Positions 16,641 to 25,714 of a DNA stretch of 64,000 nt are shown here, in pieces. This DNA is from Frigididesulfovibrio sp031551885 (GTDB lineage Bacteria; Desulfobacterota; Desulfovibrionia; Desulfovibrionales; Desulfovibrionaceae), in NCBI GenBank assembly GCA_031551885.1, contig JAVBMX010000025.1, positions 10,817 through 74,816 of the forward strand, read 5' to 3'. Both the position numbers and the translations under genes were made by a program. The notes under the pieces are model-generated. The model had not been told where the DNA came from. It saw only the letters and a program-made list of their open reading frames with translations, and ran no database searches. Position 1 is the first letter of the stretch, and every line of letters begins with the position of its first letter.

Positions 16641-18143
16641 TTACTTCTTCTTTTCCATAGCGGCTTTCAAGGCCATGCCGAGAGTACCCATGGAAGGCCG
16701 GGGGGCCGGTTTGGGCGCGTGGCGCTTCCAGTCTTTTTCCTCGGCGGTGTCCGTATCGGCGGCGTCGGCCGGAGCCAGGGAAATCCGCCGGTTTTGGGCA
16801 TCGATCTCTCTGATCCGCACGGTCACGGGTTCACCGGGGCCGAGGCGCTCAAGGGAAGCTTTGCTTTTGGACTGCTGCAACGCCGAGTTCGGCATAAGCC
16901 CGGTCAGGCCGGGGGCCACGGCAATGAACAACCCGAAGGGAGCGCGTTTTTCAACCGTGCCGGTGACTTCGGCATCCAGGGTGAGGGTTTCTTCCACCGT
17001 GTCCCAAGGGTTGCCGGCCACGTCGCGCATGCTCAGCGAGATGCGCCGCTTGTCCAGGTCGATGTCTTTGACCATCACTTGGACCACATCGCCGGCCACA
17101 ACGGCGTCTTCGGTCTTCAAGATGCGCCGTTCATAGGAAAGTTCGGAGATATGGACCAATCCCTCCACGCCGGGGAGCACCTCGACAAACGCGCCGAACT
17201 GGGCCGTGCGCACCACTTTGCCGGAAACCACGTCGCCGGGGTGAAGGCGTTCGTGAGCGCTCTTCCAGGGATCATCCATGACCCGGCGCAAAGACAACGA
17301 AATACGTACGCCTTTTTCGCCGCGATCAATGCCGAGAATCTTGGCCCGTACCTTGTCGCCGACGGTGACGGCCTCATCGGCCTTGCCCACGCGGGTCCAG
17401 GAAAGTTCGGAGAGATGAACCATGCCTTCCACTCCGGGAGCCAGTTCGACAAAGGCGCCGAAGGGAGCCAGTCTGCTGACCGTGCCTTCGATCACGTCAT
17501 CCACGGAGACTTTTTCGAGCAGCGCGTCGCGGTGTTCGGCCTGTTCCTGCTCCAGAATCATCCGGCGCGAAACCACAATGTTGCGGCCGCCTTTTTCCAG
17601 CTTGGTGATCAGGAAGGGCAGCGTTTTGCCGATCACGGATTCCGGGTCTTCCAGCGGACGCAGGTCGATTTGTCCGGCGGGGCAGAACGCGCGGCGCTTC
17701 ATGATGTCCACGGCGAAACCGCCCTTGATTTGCGCCGTAACCTTGCCTTCAACGGGCAGGCCGGCTTCGCGGGCTTCCTCCAGGGCGGCCAGGTTTCCGG
17801 CGCCGCGGATGATCTTGGAAAGTTTGACTTCCTGAGAAGTGACGTTCACGACGTACAGGTCCAAGGTGTCGTCCACCTTGTAGGGCAGTTCGCCGTCCAC
17901 TTCCAGCTCTTCGCGGTCCACAATGCCGTCGACTTTCGCGCCGGTGCCGACAAACACGGTATCCGCCGTGATCGCCACCACGCGGACCGTCACCCGTTGA
18001 CCGGGCGTGAGCCGAGATTGGGGGGCCTGCTCGCTTTCGTGTTCCGCGAACATTTCCGCGAACGACTGTTCGGCCGTGGAATCCGCCGGAGTTTCAACGG
18101 AAGGGGCCTCGGCGGCGATTGAGGGGTTGTCCTGAGCGGTCAT
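16641..18143 (-). CDS. rpsA: S1 RNA-binding domain protein (ribosomal protein S1-like)
   Basis: The 500-residue protein has five S1 OB domains after an acidic, unstructured N-terminus of about 40 residues: RLTPGQRVTVRVV, GLPVEGKVTAQIKGGFAVDI, DDVIEGTVSRLAPFGAFVEL, GDVVSGKVVRTAQFGAFVEV and DAEVTGTVEKRAPFGLFIAV. VHLSEL and VHISEL, typical of S1, recur after domains 3 and 4. S1 binds mRNA leaders on the 30S subunit. E. coli S1 has six domains, so this is a five-domain form or an S1 paralogue; a second S1 gene elsewhere would decide. The C-terminal tail is basic and ends in AAMEKKK. AAGGAG precedes the ATG. Confidence 0.85.
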   Translation of the reverse strand: MTAQDNPSIAAEAPSVETPADSTAEQSFAEMFAEHESEQAPQSRLTPGQRVTVRVVAITADTVFVGTGAKVDGIVDREELEVDGELPYKVDDTLDLYVVNVTSQEVKLSKIIRGAGNLAALEEAREAGLPVEGKVTAQIKGGFAVDIMKRRAFCPAGQIDLRPLEDPESVIGKTLPFLITKLEKGGRNIVVSRRMILEQEQAEHRDALLEKVSVDDVIEGTVSRLAPFGAFVELAPGVEGMVHLSELSWTRVGKADEAVTVGDKVRAKILGIDRGEKGVRISLSLRRVMDDPWKSAHERLHPGDVVSGKVVRTAQFGAFVEVLPGVEGLVHISELSYERRILKTEDAVVAGDVVQVMVKDIDLDKRRISLSMRDVAGNPWDTVEETLTLDAEVTGTVEKRAPFGLFIAVAPGLTGLMPNSALQQSKSKASLERLGPGEPVTVRIREIDAQNRRISLAPADAADTDTAEEKDWKRHAPKPAPRPSMGTLGMALKAAMEKKK

Positions 18144-18347
18144 GGGTACTCCTTAAAAATACAAAACAGCGTCGTTTCCAATACCAGCGAATATAACGGC
18201 AGGCAAGGCCCAATCAAAGGAAGATCCTTTTTGCCCACAAAACAAACCGGTTCCGGGCGAAGCGCTCATCCCGAAACCGGCTTTCTTTCGTTCAATGCCG
18301 ACCTGATCGCGCAACTCCGACAGACGCCCGGCGGGGAAGCCCACGTC

Positions 18348-19103
18348 TCAGTGGTCGAGTCTGGCCCGGCGGTGCTGGATGTAGGCGTTGCGGAACGAAC
18401 TGTAGGGTTCGACCGCGAGTTCGTTGACGGCGTCGTATTGATCCAGAATGTCGTCCAGCTTGTTGAAGCTCCGGAAAACGGCCGCCCCGGCGGCAAGTTC
18501 GCCGGGTTTTATGTAGGTGACCGGGTCCAGAAAGTAGTCCACACCCATCCCCACACTGTCGCGGGCCGTGGAAGGCCCAAGAATGGGCCAAACAATGTAG
18601 AAGCCTTCGCCCACGCCCCAGACCCCCAGGGTCTGGCCGAAATCTTCATCGTCATCCACCGGAACGATGGTTTTGTGGTTCTTGGCCACATCAATGAAGC
18701 CGCCAAGGCCCGCGGTGGTGTTCAGGACAAAGCGGGACATTTCCACGCCGGCGGCGCGGCCCTTGCCCTGCAAAAGATTATTCGTGAAACGGACGGGAAA
18801 GGCCAAGTTGTGAAAAAAGTTGTTCACGCCGGTACGGAAAAAGGACGGCGTCACGAATTCATACGCGTCGTAAGCCGGTCGGGCGGCATATTCAATGAAC
18901 CCGTCGTTGAAGCTGTGCATGGCGCGGTTCCACCCCTCAAGCGGGTCGGGCACCACGGGCCCCACGTCGTCAAGGTAGTCTTCATCCGCGTCCAGCTCGG
19001 CCGTGGTGGCGGCGGACGCGAACGCGGGCGCGCCCAAACACAGCAGCGCGCACAGCAACAGGCGGCCCGAAAGCCGTGTGAGACTCGATCGTATCACCAT
19101 CAA
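18348..19103 (-). CDS. mlaA: MlaA-family outer-membrane phospholipid protein
   Basis: MlaA extracts mislocalised phospholipid from the outer leaflet and passes it to MlaC. This 251-residue homologue has a signal peptide ending near AFASA and then the family core: DPLEGWNRAMHSFND, VTPSFFRTGVNNFFHNL, NNLLQGKGRAAGVEMSRFVLNT, AGLGGFIDVA, FGQTLGVWGVGEGFYIVWPILGPS. Cys residues lie inside the hydrophobic segment but no proper lipobox (LxxC at the cleavage point) is visible, so it may be a signal-peptidase-I substrate. It is the last gene of the mla operon and overlaps mlaC by 4 nt. Confidence 0.9.
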   Translation of the reverse strand: MMVIRSSLTRLSGRLLLCALLCLGAPAFASAATTAELDADEDYLDDVGPVVPDPLEGWNRAMHSFNDGFIEYAARPAYDAYEFVTPSFFRTGVNNFFHNLAFPVRFTNNLLQGKGRAAGVEMSRFVLNTTAGLGGFIDVAKNHKTIVPVDDDEDFGQTLGVWGVGEGFYIVWPILGPSTARDSVGMGVDYFLDPVTYIKPGELAAGAAVFRSFNKLDDILDQYDAVNELAVEPYSSFRNAYIQHRRARLDH

Positions 19104-19729
19104 CGCTCCGCCGGTTTGACTTCCGTCATTTCCCGGGCTTTTTTCTGCACTTGCGCAATCAAGTACTCGGCGTCATTTTTAACCAAAAGGTCTTGAAACT
19201 GCGAGCGGTAATTCTGCACCAAACTGACGCCTTCGACAATAACGTCGTAGACCAGCCAACCGGCGCTTTTTTGGGCCATGCGGTAGTCCACGCCCACGGT
19301 GGAATTCTTGAGAGCGATCCGGGTGCGGATTTCAATCCTGTCACCCTTGCTGTTCATGGTTTCACCGGTGTAGGTCGCGGTTCCGCCGTCGTAGCCTTCA
19401 AGCTTTTCCGCATAGGTGGTGCGCAACAGCGTGGTGAAGGCGTCGGTGAAGCGGTTTTTTTGATCTTCGGTGAAGGAAGTCCAACTCGGGCCGACGGTGC
19501 GGGCCGAAAGTTCCTTGAAGTCGAACAGGCCGGCGATCTCCGCCTGAACTTTATTCAGCGCCGCGAGACGGGCCTCCGGGCTGTTCAGATCGGCGGTGTC
19601 GAGAATATGCAACACATTGCCGACCTTTTGCTCCAGAGCCTGACGGGCTTCCGATTCCGCGGCGGCGGCGGCCGTCGCGAGGCAGGCCGTAAACAGCAGC
19701 GGCAAAACGGCGCGCAGGATATTTTTCAT
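19100..19729 (-). CDS. mlaC: MlaC periplasmic phospholipid-binding protein
   Basis: This soluble shuttle carries phospholipid between MlaA at the outer membrane and the MlaFED complex at the inner membrane. The 209-residue precursor has a signal peptide (ending LATAAAAA), then the Tol-Tol-Ttg2 fold: FDFKELSARTVGPSWTSFTEDQKNRFTDAFTTLLRTTYAEKL, and the C-terminal WLVYDVIVEGVSLVQNYRSQF, which is diagnostic for the family. It overlaps mlaD upstream and mlaA downstream by 4 nt each, which implies coupled translation. Confidence 0.92.
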   Translation of the reverse strand: MKNILRAVLPLLFTACLATAAAAAESEARQALEQKVGNVLHILDTADLNSPEARLAALNKVQAEIAGLFDFKELSARTVGPSWTSFTEDQKNRFTDAFTTLLRTTYAEKLEGYDGGTATYTGETMNSKGDRIEIRTRIALKNSTVGVDYRMAQKSAGWLVYDVIVEGVSLVQNYRSQFQDLLVKNDAEYLIAQVQKKAREMTEVKPAER

Positions 19730-20172
19730 TTCACTCCTCCGTGGATAAACTCCCCAATGGCCTTTTCCAGGTCGAAGGCGGGGAGGGTTTCCGTCAATCG
19801 ATCGCCGTCGGACAGGGGGTCCCCGCCGCCGGCCGAGATGCTGATGTATTTGTCGCCGATCAGACCGCTGGTCTTGACCGAGGCGATGGAATCTTCGGTC
19901 AAACGCACGTCCGGGTCAATGCGCAATTCGACCTGGGCGAAAAAAGTTTTTGGGTCGAGCCCGATTTTCGTCACCCGGCCGACCGGCACGCCGGCCATTT
20001 CCACCGTGGCTCCGGTTCGCAGCCCGGCAACGGAAGAGAAAGCGGCTTTGACGGTGTAGCCGTCCTGGCCGAAGACTTCCATCTTGCCGAGTTTGACCGT
20101 GAGATACCCAAGACAAAGGAGGCCGGCAAGCACAAAAAGGCCGACGGAAAATTCCTGATGATATTTTTTCAT
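19726..20172 (-). CDS. mlaD: MlaD, MCE-domain protein
   Basis: This inner-membrane-anchored MCE protein forms the hexameric ring through which lipid passes. The 148-residue protein has one N-terminal helix (VGLFVLAGLLCLGYLTV) and one MCE domain with VAGLRTGATVEMAGVPVGRV, DVRLTEDSIASVKTSGLIGDKYISIS. The C-terminal segment EKAIGEFIHG is the short helix that closes the ring in MlaD. The length is normal for a single-MCE MlaD. 4-nt overlaps with mlaF and mlaC. Confidence 0.93.
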   Translation of the reverse strand: MKKYHQEFSVGLFVLAGLLCLGYLTVKLGKMEVFGQDGYTVKAAFSSVAGLRTGATVEMAGVPVGRVTKIGLDPKTFFAQVELRIDPDVRLTEDSIASVKTSGLIGDKYISISAGGGDPLSDGDRLTETLPAFDLEKAIGEFIHGGVK

Positions 20173-21032
20173 GGGTCAACCTTCTCGGAACGTGATTCCA
20201 GGCGTCCGGCCAGGGCGTCGTGCATCATGCGGCGAACCGACTCGGAAAGATGCAGACGCGGGTCGTCGCCGCCCGTGTCCCTATCCAGGGTTCTGCGCTC
20301 CAAAAATTGGCGCAGATAGGGATTATCCGTGTTTTCCAAAGCCTCCCGGGAGCCGCTGAAGACGGCCCGCCCCTCGTGCAGCACCAGCACGTGGTCGGCC
20401 ACGGCCTTCACCCCGGCCATATCGTGACTGACGGAAACGATCGTCATGCCGGGAAAACGCTCTTTCATGGACAGTAAAAGTTCATCCATGCGGGCCGCAT
20501 TGATCGGATCCAGGCCGGAGGTGGGCTCGTCGCACAGCAGGATGGGGGGATCCGTGACGATGGCCCTGGCCAGCCCGGCGCGTTTTTTCATGCCGCCGGA
20601 AAGTTCCGAAGGGTAATAGTCGGCAAAGTCGGCCAAGCCGACCAACGCAAGCTTGTGCAACACGATTTCACGCACGATCTTCGCCGGCAGCCGGGTGTGC
20701 TCGGTAAGCGGCAGGGCAACGTTTTCGGCCACCGAAAGCGAACCGAGCAAAGCGCCGTCCTGAAACAGCACGCCCATGCTCCGGCGGATACGACGGAACT
20801 GCTTATATGGCAATGCGAAAAGATCGTGCCCGCCCAAAATGATTTTTCCGGCCATGGGGCGGGAAAGGCCGATGATGTGGCGCAGCAGGGTGGACTTGCC
20901 GCAGCCGGACCCCCCCAAGACCACGGAAATTTTCCCGGCCGGAAGCACGGTATGCACATCCGAAAGCACTACGGTCTCGCCGTAACCCAGGCGCAGATGC
21001 TGCAAATCTATGGTCCAGGTGCTTTCGGCCAT
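20169..21032 (-). CDS. mlaF: MlaF ATP-binding protein
   Basis: The 287-residue ABC ATPase powers the MlaFED lipid transporter. Motifs: Walker A GGSGCGKSTL, signature LSGGMKKRAGLARAI, Walker B LLCDEPTSGLDPINA and switch His in VSVSHDMAGVK. The LSGGMKKR form of the signature is typical of MlaF/Mkl rather than import ATPases. The C-terminus extends about 20 residues past the usual end (DTGGDDPRLHLSESVRRMMHDAL). It starts 4 nt after mlaE and overlaps mlaD. Confidence 0.93.
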   Translation of the reverse strand: MAESTWTIDLQHLRLGYGETVVLSDVHTVLPAGKISVVLGGSGCGKSTLLRHIIGLSRPMAGKIILGGHDLFALPYKQFRRIRRSMGVLFQDGALLGSLSVAENVALPLTEHTRLPAKIVREIVLHKLALVGLADFADYYPSELSGGMKKRAGLARAIVTDPPILLCDEPTSGLDPINAARMDELLLSMKERFPGMTIVSVSHDMAGVKAVADHVLVLHEGRAVFSGSREALENTDNPYLRQFLERRTLDRDTGGDDPRLHLSESVRRMMHDALAGRLESRSEKVDP

Positions 21033-21036
21033 GGCG

Positions 21037-21840
21037 TCACAACAGGAAAGAGGTCAATACGTAGTCGGCCACAAGCAGCAGCACGCAGGACAACACCACG
21101 GCCGATGTGGTGGCGTTGCCGACCGCTTCCGGCCCCATGCCGTCTTTGCGCATGTGGGCGAAATAGCCTTTGTAGCAGCACACCGTCACCACACACAGAG
21201 CAAAGATCAACGACTTGGTCAGGCAGCCGGAGACGTCGGTCCAACGGACGTAGTCGTCAATACGCCCGAAATAGACGCCTTCGTTGGCCCCCAACATAAG
21301 AACGCCGGTCAGCCAGCCGCCGACGATGCCGACGATGTTGAAGACCGAGGTGAGCAGGGGGAAGGTGATGAGCGCGGCCGTGAAGCGCGGGGTCACCAGA
21401 TAGGCCATGGAGTTGATGTCCATGACCTCCAGGGCGTCGATTTGATCGGTGATGCGCATGACGCCGATCTCGGCGGCCATGGCCGACCCGGCTCGCCCGG
21501 TAATCATGATGGCCGTCAACGTGGGGCCGAGCTCACGGATCAAGGTGAGGGCGACGAAGGACCCGAGAAACCCCTCGGACCCCACGCTGGCCAGCACGTA
21601 GTAGCCCTGCAGGCCCAAAACCATACCGGTGAACAAGCCGATCAGGGTGATCAAAAAAAAGGAACCCGCGCCGATGACGTACAGTTGGCGCAGGACTTTG
21701 GGCGCCTGACGCAAAGACGAAAACATGTGCCGCAGGCCGTCCAAAAGGAACAGCGCCATGGCCCCCATCTCTCCCAACATGGATAGGACAACGCGGCCAA
21801 GCCCGGCCACGGGTTCGAACAAAAGGGTGGATGGAGACAT
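21037..21840 (-). CDS. mlaE: MlaE permease
   Basis: The 267-residue integral membrane permease of the Mla system (DUF140/MlaE family). About six hydrophobic segments are visible, with the family signatures FTGMVLGLQGYYVLASVGSEGFLG, IRELGPTLTAIMITGRAGSAMAAEIG, MRITDQIDALEVMDINSMAYLV and TSAVVLSCVLLLVADYVLT. It heads the five-gene minus-strand operon mlaE-F-D-C-A. A MlaB STAS subunit is not encoded here. No strong ribosome site precedes the ATG, and the promoter probably lies in 21841-21924. Confidence 0.93.
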   Translation of the reverse strand: MSPSTLLFEPVAGLGRVVLSMLGEMGAMALFLLDGLRHMFSSLRQAPKVLRQLYVIGAGSFFLITLIGLFTGMVLGLQGYYVLASVGSEGFLGSFVALTLIRELGPTLTAIMITGRAGSAMAAEIGVMRITDQIDALEVMDINSMAYLVTPRFTAALITFPLLTSVFNIVGIVGGWLTGVLMLGANEGVYFGRIDDYVRWTDVSGCLTKSLIFALCVVTVCCYKGYFAHMRKDGMGPEAVGNATTSAVVLSCVLLLVADYVLTSFLL

Positions 21841-21884
21841 GGAAGCGGGCGGAACTCCGTTTTATCGTCGCGACAGAACGCATG

Positions 21885-21913
21885 CCGGACGAGAACTAAA
21901 ACGTATCGTCCGG
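21885..21913 (-). terminator. Hairpin ending the argS-SPOR unit
   Basis: CCGGACGA (21885-21892) pairs with TCGTCCGG (21906-21913) around a 13-nt loop, 12 nt past the SPOR-protein stop. There is no run of T on the minus strand, so termination is probable but not certain. Confidence 0.45.
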
Positions 21914-21924
21914 GAAGTCAAATA

Positions 21925-22578
21925 TCACCGTGTCACGGGCTTTTTCGAGCGCAGCAGCGGGGCGGAAAGCTTATGGGCGGCGAGTGTGGCCTCCAGAGCT
22001 TTGGCTTCTTCGGTGGTTCCCCGGAGCGTCACCAAGGCTTTGTACCACGTGACGTTTTTGCCTTCAGTCTTTTCCGTCGAGCACTTGAGGCCGGCCTTTT
22101 TCAACTTTTCCACCAGTCTGTCGCACGGGTCGGCCGCTTTGTAGGCGGCCACCTGGAACACGTAGTCGAACACTTCCTTTTTCGCGTCGTCGACCACCGG
22201 GGGCTTTTCCGTCGCGGGCTTTTGCTGATCGGGTTTGGCCGGGGTCGGCGGCGTGGGACCGCGTTGGACGGCGGCGCTCTCCGGCCGCAGAATGCGGGTG
22301 TACGACAATTCTTCTTCGGGAATGACCGTGGGCGCGGGCGGCTCGGCTATCTGCGGCGGGGGCAGGGCGGAGGCCTCCACTTTCGGCATCAGTCCGGCGA
22401 TTTGCGGAATCTGCTGCTCCGGCGCCTGCCCGCGGCCGACGAGAATCCCGAGAATGAACACCCAGACCAATCCCACGAGAAGGGCCAACAGCCCTCCGAT
22501 CAGAGTGGGGATACGCAGGTGCAGGGTGACGCCCCGGGACTTCTTGGCCGGCGCGCCCGGCTTGATCGCATGATTCAT
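21925..22578 (-). CDS. SPOR-domain membrane protein
   Basis: The 217-residue protein has a basic N-terminus, one transmembrane helix (about residues 28-49, LIGGLLALLVGLVWVFILGILVG), a Pro/Ala/Gln-rich periplasmic linker and a C-terminal SPOR fold (FDYVFQVAAYKAADPCDRLVEKLKKAGL). SPOR domains bind denuded glycan strands of septal peptidoglycan, so a role in cell division or envelope remodelling is likely, similar in layout to FtsN or DedD. Its ATG directly follows the argS stop (TAAATG), so it is co-translated with argS. Confidence 0.82.
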   Translation of the reverse strand: MNHAIKPGAPAKKSRGVTLHLRIPTLIGGLLALLVGLVWVFILGILVGRGQAPEQQIPQIAGLMPKVEASALPPPQIAEPPAPTVIPEEELSYTRILRPESAAVQRGPTPPTPAKPDQQKPATEKPPVVDDAKKEVFDYVFQVAAYKAADPCDRLVEKLKKAGLKCSTEKTEGKNVTWYKALVTLRGTTEEAKALEATLAAHKLSAPLLRSKKPVTR

Positions 22579-24228
22579 TTACATGCTCTTCGGCGCGGAC
22601 ACGCCCAGCAGGGTGAGCCCGTTGCGCAACGTTTGGGCCACGGCGTTCAGAAGCCGCAAACGGGCGGCCCCCAGAGCCCTGTTTTCCGCTCCCATGACGG
22701 GTAAAACCGCATACGCCCGGTGCAGCAGACCGGCCAGTTCCATCAGGTAATGGCTGATGAAATGCGGGGAAGCCATGTGGGCGGCATCCCGGGCGGCCTG
22801 GGGAAAACGATCCAAAAGACGCAGCAAATCGAGTTCTTCTTCGGCGACCAGCAGCGAAAGATCCGCCTCGGCCGGGGTGGGGCCATTCTGCTCGTTCACC
22901 CGGCGTCCGACCGCCGCGATCCGGGCGTGGGCGTATTGCACATAGTAGACGGGGTTGTCCATGGTGCGCTGCTTGACCAACTCCAGGTCAAAGTCCAATT
23001 TGCTGTCGCTCTTACGCGACAGGAAGATGAAGCGGGCGGCGTCGGAGCCCACCTCGGCCAGCACATCGGCCAGGGTCTCGAACTTTCCGGCCCGGGTGGA
23101 CATGGCGATCTGCTCGCCCCCCTGGAGGAGGTTGACCAACTGCACCAGCACCACGTCAAAGGCTTCCTGTTCTTTGCCCAGGGCGGCGACGGCGGCGCGC
23201 ATCCGGGGGATGTAGCCGTGGTGGTCCGCGCCCCACACGTCGATGACCCGGTCGAAACCGCGCCGGTACTTGTCTGCGTGATAGGCGATGTCCGAAGCGA
23301 AATAGGTCAGGGTGCCGTCGGACTTGCGCAGGACCCGGTCTTTGTCGTCGCCGTGCTCGGTGGTGCGGAACCACAGTGCGCCGTCCTGCTCAAAGGCCCG
23401 GCCGGAACGTTTGAGATCCTCAAGGGTTTGCTCCACAGCCCCGGATTCCACCAGGGAACGTTCGGAAAACCACTCGTCGTGGTGCACGCCGAAGTCGAGC
23501 AGATCCTTTTTGATGCCGTCAAAGATGTCCTTCAGGCCGTATTCGTAACAGACGTCCTGGCCTTCGGCCTCGGGGCGCTCGGTCAGGCCGGGGTCTTTCG
23601 CAAGCAGCTCGCGGGCGATGTCGATGATGTATTCGCCCTTGTAGCAGTCTTCGGGGAAGGGCTCGGAGCGTTTGCCCGTCAGTTCCAGGGCGCGCAGCCA
23701 GATGGAAAGCCCAAGGGTGCGCATCTGCTTCCCGGCGTCGTTGATGTAGTATTCGGCTTCGGCATTGTAGCCCGCGAAGCGCATGACCCGGCACAGGGAG
23801 TCGCCGATGGCCGCGCCCCGGCCGTGGCCGATGTGCAGCGGCCCGGTGGGGTTGGCGGAAACGAACTCCACCTGCAGCTTTTTGCCGGCGCCGAGGTCGG
23901 AAGATCCGTAGTTGTCGCCGGCGTTTTCGATGAGCGGAATGACGGCCTGGCGAAAGGCCGGAGCAAAGGTGACGTTCAAAAAGCCGGGCCCGGCGATTTC
24001 CACGGAGGCGATCTCCGGCGATGCCGTGCGAAGTTTTTCGGCCAAAAGGCCGGCCAGTTCCCGCGGGTTTTTCCCGGTGTCTTTGGCCAGCACAAGGGCA
24101 TAGTTCGCGGCGAGATCGCCGAATTTTTTATCTTTGGGAGGTTCGATGACGGCTTTCGCAGGCTTGGAGAAACCCAGTTCGCCCACGATGGAATCAAGGA
24201 AACCGGTCAACAACTGTACGGCGCGCAT
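22579..24228 (-). CDS. argS: Arginine-tRNA ligase
   Basis: The 549-residue class I synthetase charges tRNA-Arg. N-terminal additional domain (KFGDLAANYALVLAK), then VEFVSANPTGPLHIGHGRGAAIGD with the HIGH box, YYINDAGKQM, DVWGADHHGYIPRM and a C-terminal anticodon-binding helical domain (LVKQRTMDNPVYYVQYAHARI). The KMSKS loop is relaxed to MSTRAGK, as in many ArgRS. Start at the ATG 24228 with a weak AAGAAAG upstream. Followed directly by the SPOR gene. Confidence 0.96.
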   Translation of the reverse strand: MRAVQLLTGFLDSIVGELGFSKPAKAVIEPPKDKKFGDLAANYALVLAKDTGKNPRELAGLLAEKLRTASPEIASVEIAGPGFLNVTFAPAFRQAVIPLIENAGDNYGSSDLGAGKKLQVEFVSANPTGPLHIGHGRGAAIGDSLCRVMRFAGYNAEAEYYINDAGKQMRTLGLSIWLRALELTGKRSEPFPEDCYKGEYIIDIARELLAKDPGLTERPEAEGQDVCYEYGLKDIFDGIKKDLLDFGVHHDEWFSERSLVESGAVEQTLEDLKRSGRAFEQDGALWFRTTEHGDDKDRVLRKSDGTLTYFASDIAYHADKYRRGFDRVIDVWGADHHGYIPRMRAAVAALGKEQEAFDVVLVQLVNLLQGGEQIAMSTRAGKFETLADVLAEVGSDAARFIFLSRKSDSKLDFDLELVKQRTMDNPVYYVQYAHARIAAVGRRVNEQNGPTPAEADLSLLVAEEELDLLRLLDRFPQAARDAAHMASPHFISHYLMELAGLLHRAYAVLPVMGAENRALGAARLRLLNAVAQTLRNGLTLLGVSAPKSM

Positions 24229-24441
24229 TCGTTCTTTCTTGTGGCTGAGGTGGGCCGGAGGCCGGCGGACAACCCTTCCTATAGCGCGTTTTTCCTTCAG
24301 TGAAAAGAGCGATGAAAGAGGAAATTATACCCTCATCGGCATAGGGAGTTTCGCCAAATCCCAACAAAGATGGGGAGTTTACAGGCCGAGCCCTTTTGCT
24401 TAAGGAAGACTCTCCAATCACATTCAGTTGACGAGCCCGCC

Positions 24442-25464
24442 ATGAATTCCAATGCTTCCCGGTCCGAGTCCCCGATCCGTCCCGCCACAGCCCACCGCAT
24501 TGTCCAGCACGCCTTTCTGCTGTTTTTCGCGTATGTGGGCGCGCGATTTTTCGCCTATGCCATGTGGGCGCTGGGCGAGACGGAAACGTTTGTCTCCCGC
24601 CCCCCCTCGGTGGAGGCGTTTTTGCCCATCGGCGCCCTGGTCGGGCTGAAACGCCTGCTGCTGACCGGCAATTATGATCCCATCCATCCGGCCGGGCTGA
24701 CCATCATGATTATGGCGCTGGTCACGGCCTTCCTGTTCCGCAAAGGATTTTGCGGCTACTTGTGCCCGGTGGGCGCGATTTCGGGCGTTCTGCACCGCTT
24801 GGGCAAACGTCTGGGCATTGTCCGGCCTTTGCCGCGTTTCGTCTCCGTCTTGCTGACCGTTCCCAAGTATCTGCTGCTGGCCTTTTTTGTGAAAATCGTG
24901 CTTATCGACATTCCGCCGATGGGGCTGGAAAGCTTCATCCGCACCGAATATTACCGGGTGGCCGACACCAAGATGCTGCTCTTTTTCATGCCGCCGTCGC
25001 TCATGGTGGTGGTGATTCTGGGCGCTCTTGCCCTCGGCTCGATTCTTATTCCCAGTTTCTGGTGCCGGGGATTTTGCCCTTACGGAGCGTTGCTCGGCCT
25101 GTTCTCCATGTTCTCCCCCACGGCGGTGCGACGCGACAACGAGTCGTGCATCAATTGCAGACGCTGCACCGGGGCCTGCCCCTCGAGAATCACGGTGCAT
25201 GTCAGAGAACGTATCTCCGGGCCGGAATGCGTGGGCTGCGGCGAATGTGTTTCCGCCTGCCCGGTTCCCGGTTGCCTGAACTTCGGCCTGGGCTGGGGCA
25301 AGCGATTTCAAATTCTGCCCGCGTTGTTCCCGGCCGTGGGCATGCTCTTCGCGGTCTTTCTCTTCTATTTCTGGGCCTCGGCAAGCGGCCACTGGCACAA
25401 CAACCTGCCCCTGGAAATGGTCCGCCGGGATCACCTGGAGATTCGGAGCATGCAGCATCCTTGA
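24442..25464 (+). CDS. NapH-type membrane polyferredoxin
   Basis: The 340-residue inner-membrane iron-sulfur protein has about five hydrophobic segments. Two membrane-edge CxxxCP motifs (FCGYLCPVG and WCRGFCPYG) precede two classical 4Fe-4S motifs, CINCRRCTGACP and CVGCGECVSACPVPGC. This layout is that of NapH/NosR/CcoG relatives, which pass electrons between quinol and periplasmic or cytoplasmic partners. No reductase or cytochrome gene is adjacent, so the partner is unknown. ATG 24442 is chosen where similarity to the family begins; the ribosome site is weak. The gap 24229-24441 (213 nt) has no other gene. Confidence 0.85.
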   Translation: MNSNASRSESPIRPATAHRIVQHAFLLFFAYVGARFFAYAMWALGETETFVSRPPSVEAFLPIGALVGLKRLLLTGNYDPIHPAGLTIMIMALVTAFLFRKGFCGYLCPVGAISGVLHRLGKRLGIVRPLPRFVSVLLTVPKYLLLAFFVKIVLIDIPPMGLESFIRTEYYRVADTKMLLFFMPPSLMVVVILGALALGSILIPSFWCRGFCPYGALLGLFSMFSPTAVRRDNESCINCRRCTGACPSRITVHVRERISGPECVGCGECVSACPVPGCLNFGLGWGKRFQILPALFPAVGMLFAVFLFYFWASASGHWHNNLPLEMVRRDHLEIRSMQHP

Positions 25465-25472
25465 AAAATACC

Positions 25473-25543
25473 CTGGGGGGAATGATTCCCCCCAGTCCCC
25501 CTCATCTGTCGGCACGCCCGCGCAAGGCACGGGCATGCCGACA
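25473..25543. terminator. Two tandem hairpins after the polyferredoxin gene
   Basis: CTGGGGGGAA (25473-25482) pairs perfectly with TTCCCCCCAG (25486-25495) through a TGA loop. A second hairpin, 25507-25520 with 25530-25543, forms a 14-bp stem with one mismatch. Neither ends in a long T-run. The rest of 25544-25714 shows nothing else. Confidence 0.5.
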
Positions 25544-25714
25544 ATAGGGAGCCCGGAGATTCGTCCCCATTGCCGCTTACCTCACAGAGCCCAGGCTTAT
25601 GCCGCTCCCCCCCCCATCGTCAAAGGCCAACTGAATCCGCACGTAAATGCTCCCCGGAGTTCTTGACCGCCCCGGCATCATCCGGCTACCTTCGCCCGCG
25701 AAACGGAGCACAGC

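Noticed and set aside
16545..18122. Long plus-strand open frame opposite the S1-domain gene
   Set aside because: It is an exact antisense shadow of a well-supported gene in GC-rich DNA and its product has no recognisable domain.
18231..19196. Plus-strand open frame opposite mlaA and the end of mlaC
   Set aside because: Shadow of the mla operon, which is supported by domains and 4-nt overlaps.
22720..24303. Long plus-strand open frame opposite argS
   Set aside because: Antisense shadow of argS; the argS motifs leave no doubt about the coding strand.
24424..25536. Minus-strand 370-codon open frame opposite the polyferredoxin
   Set aside because: The plus strand has all iron-sulfur motifs; the minus frame is His/Gln-rich with no domain.
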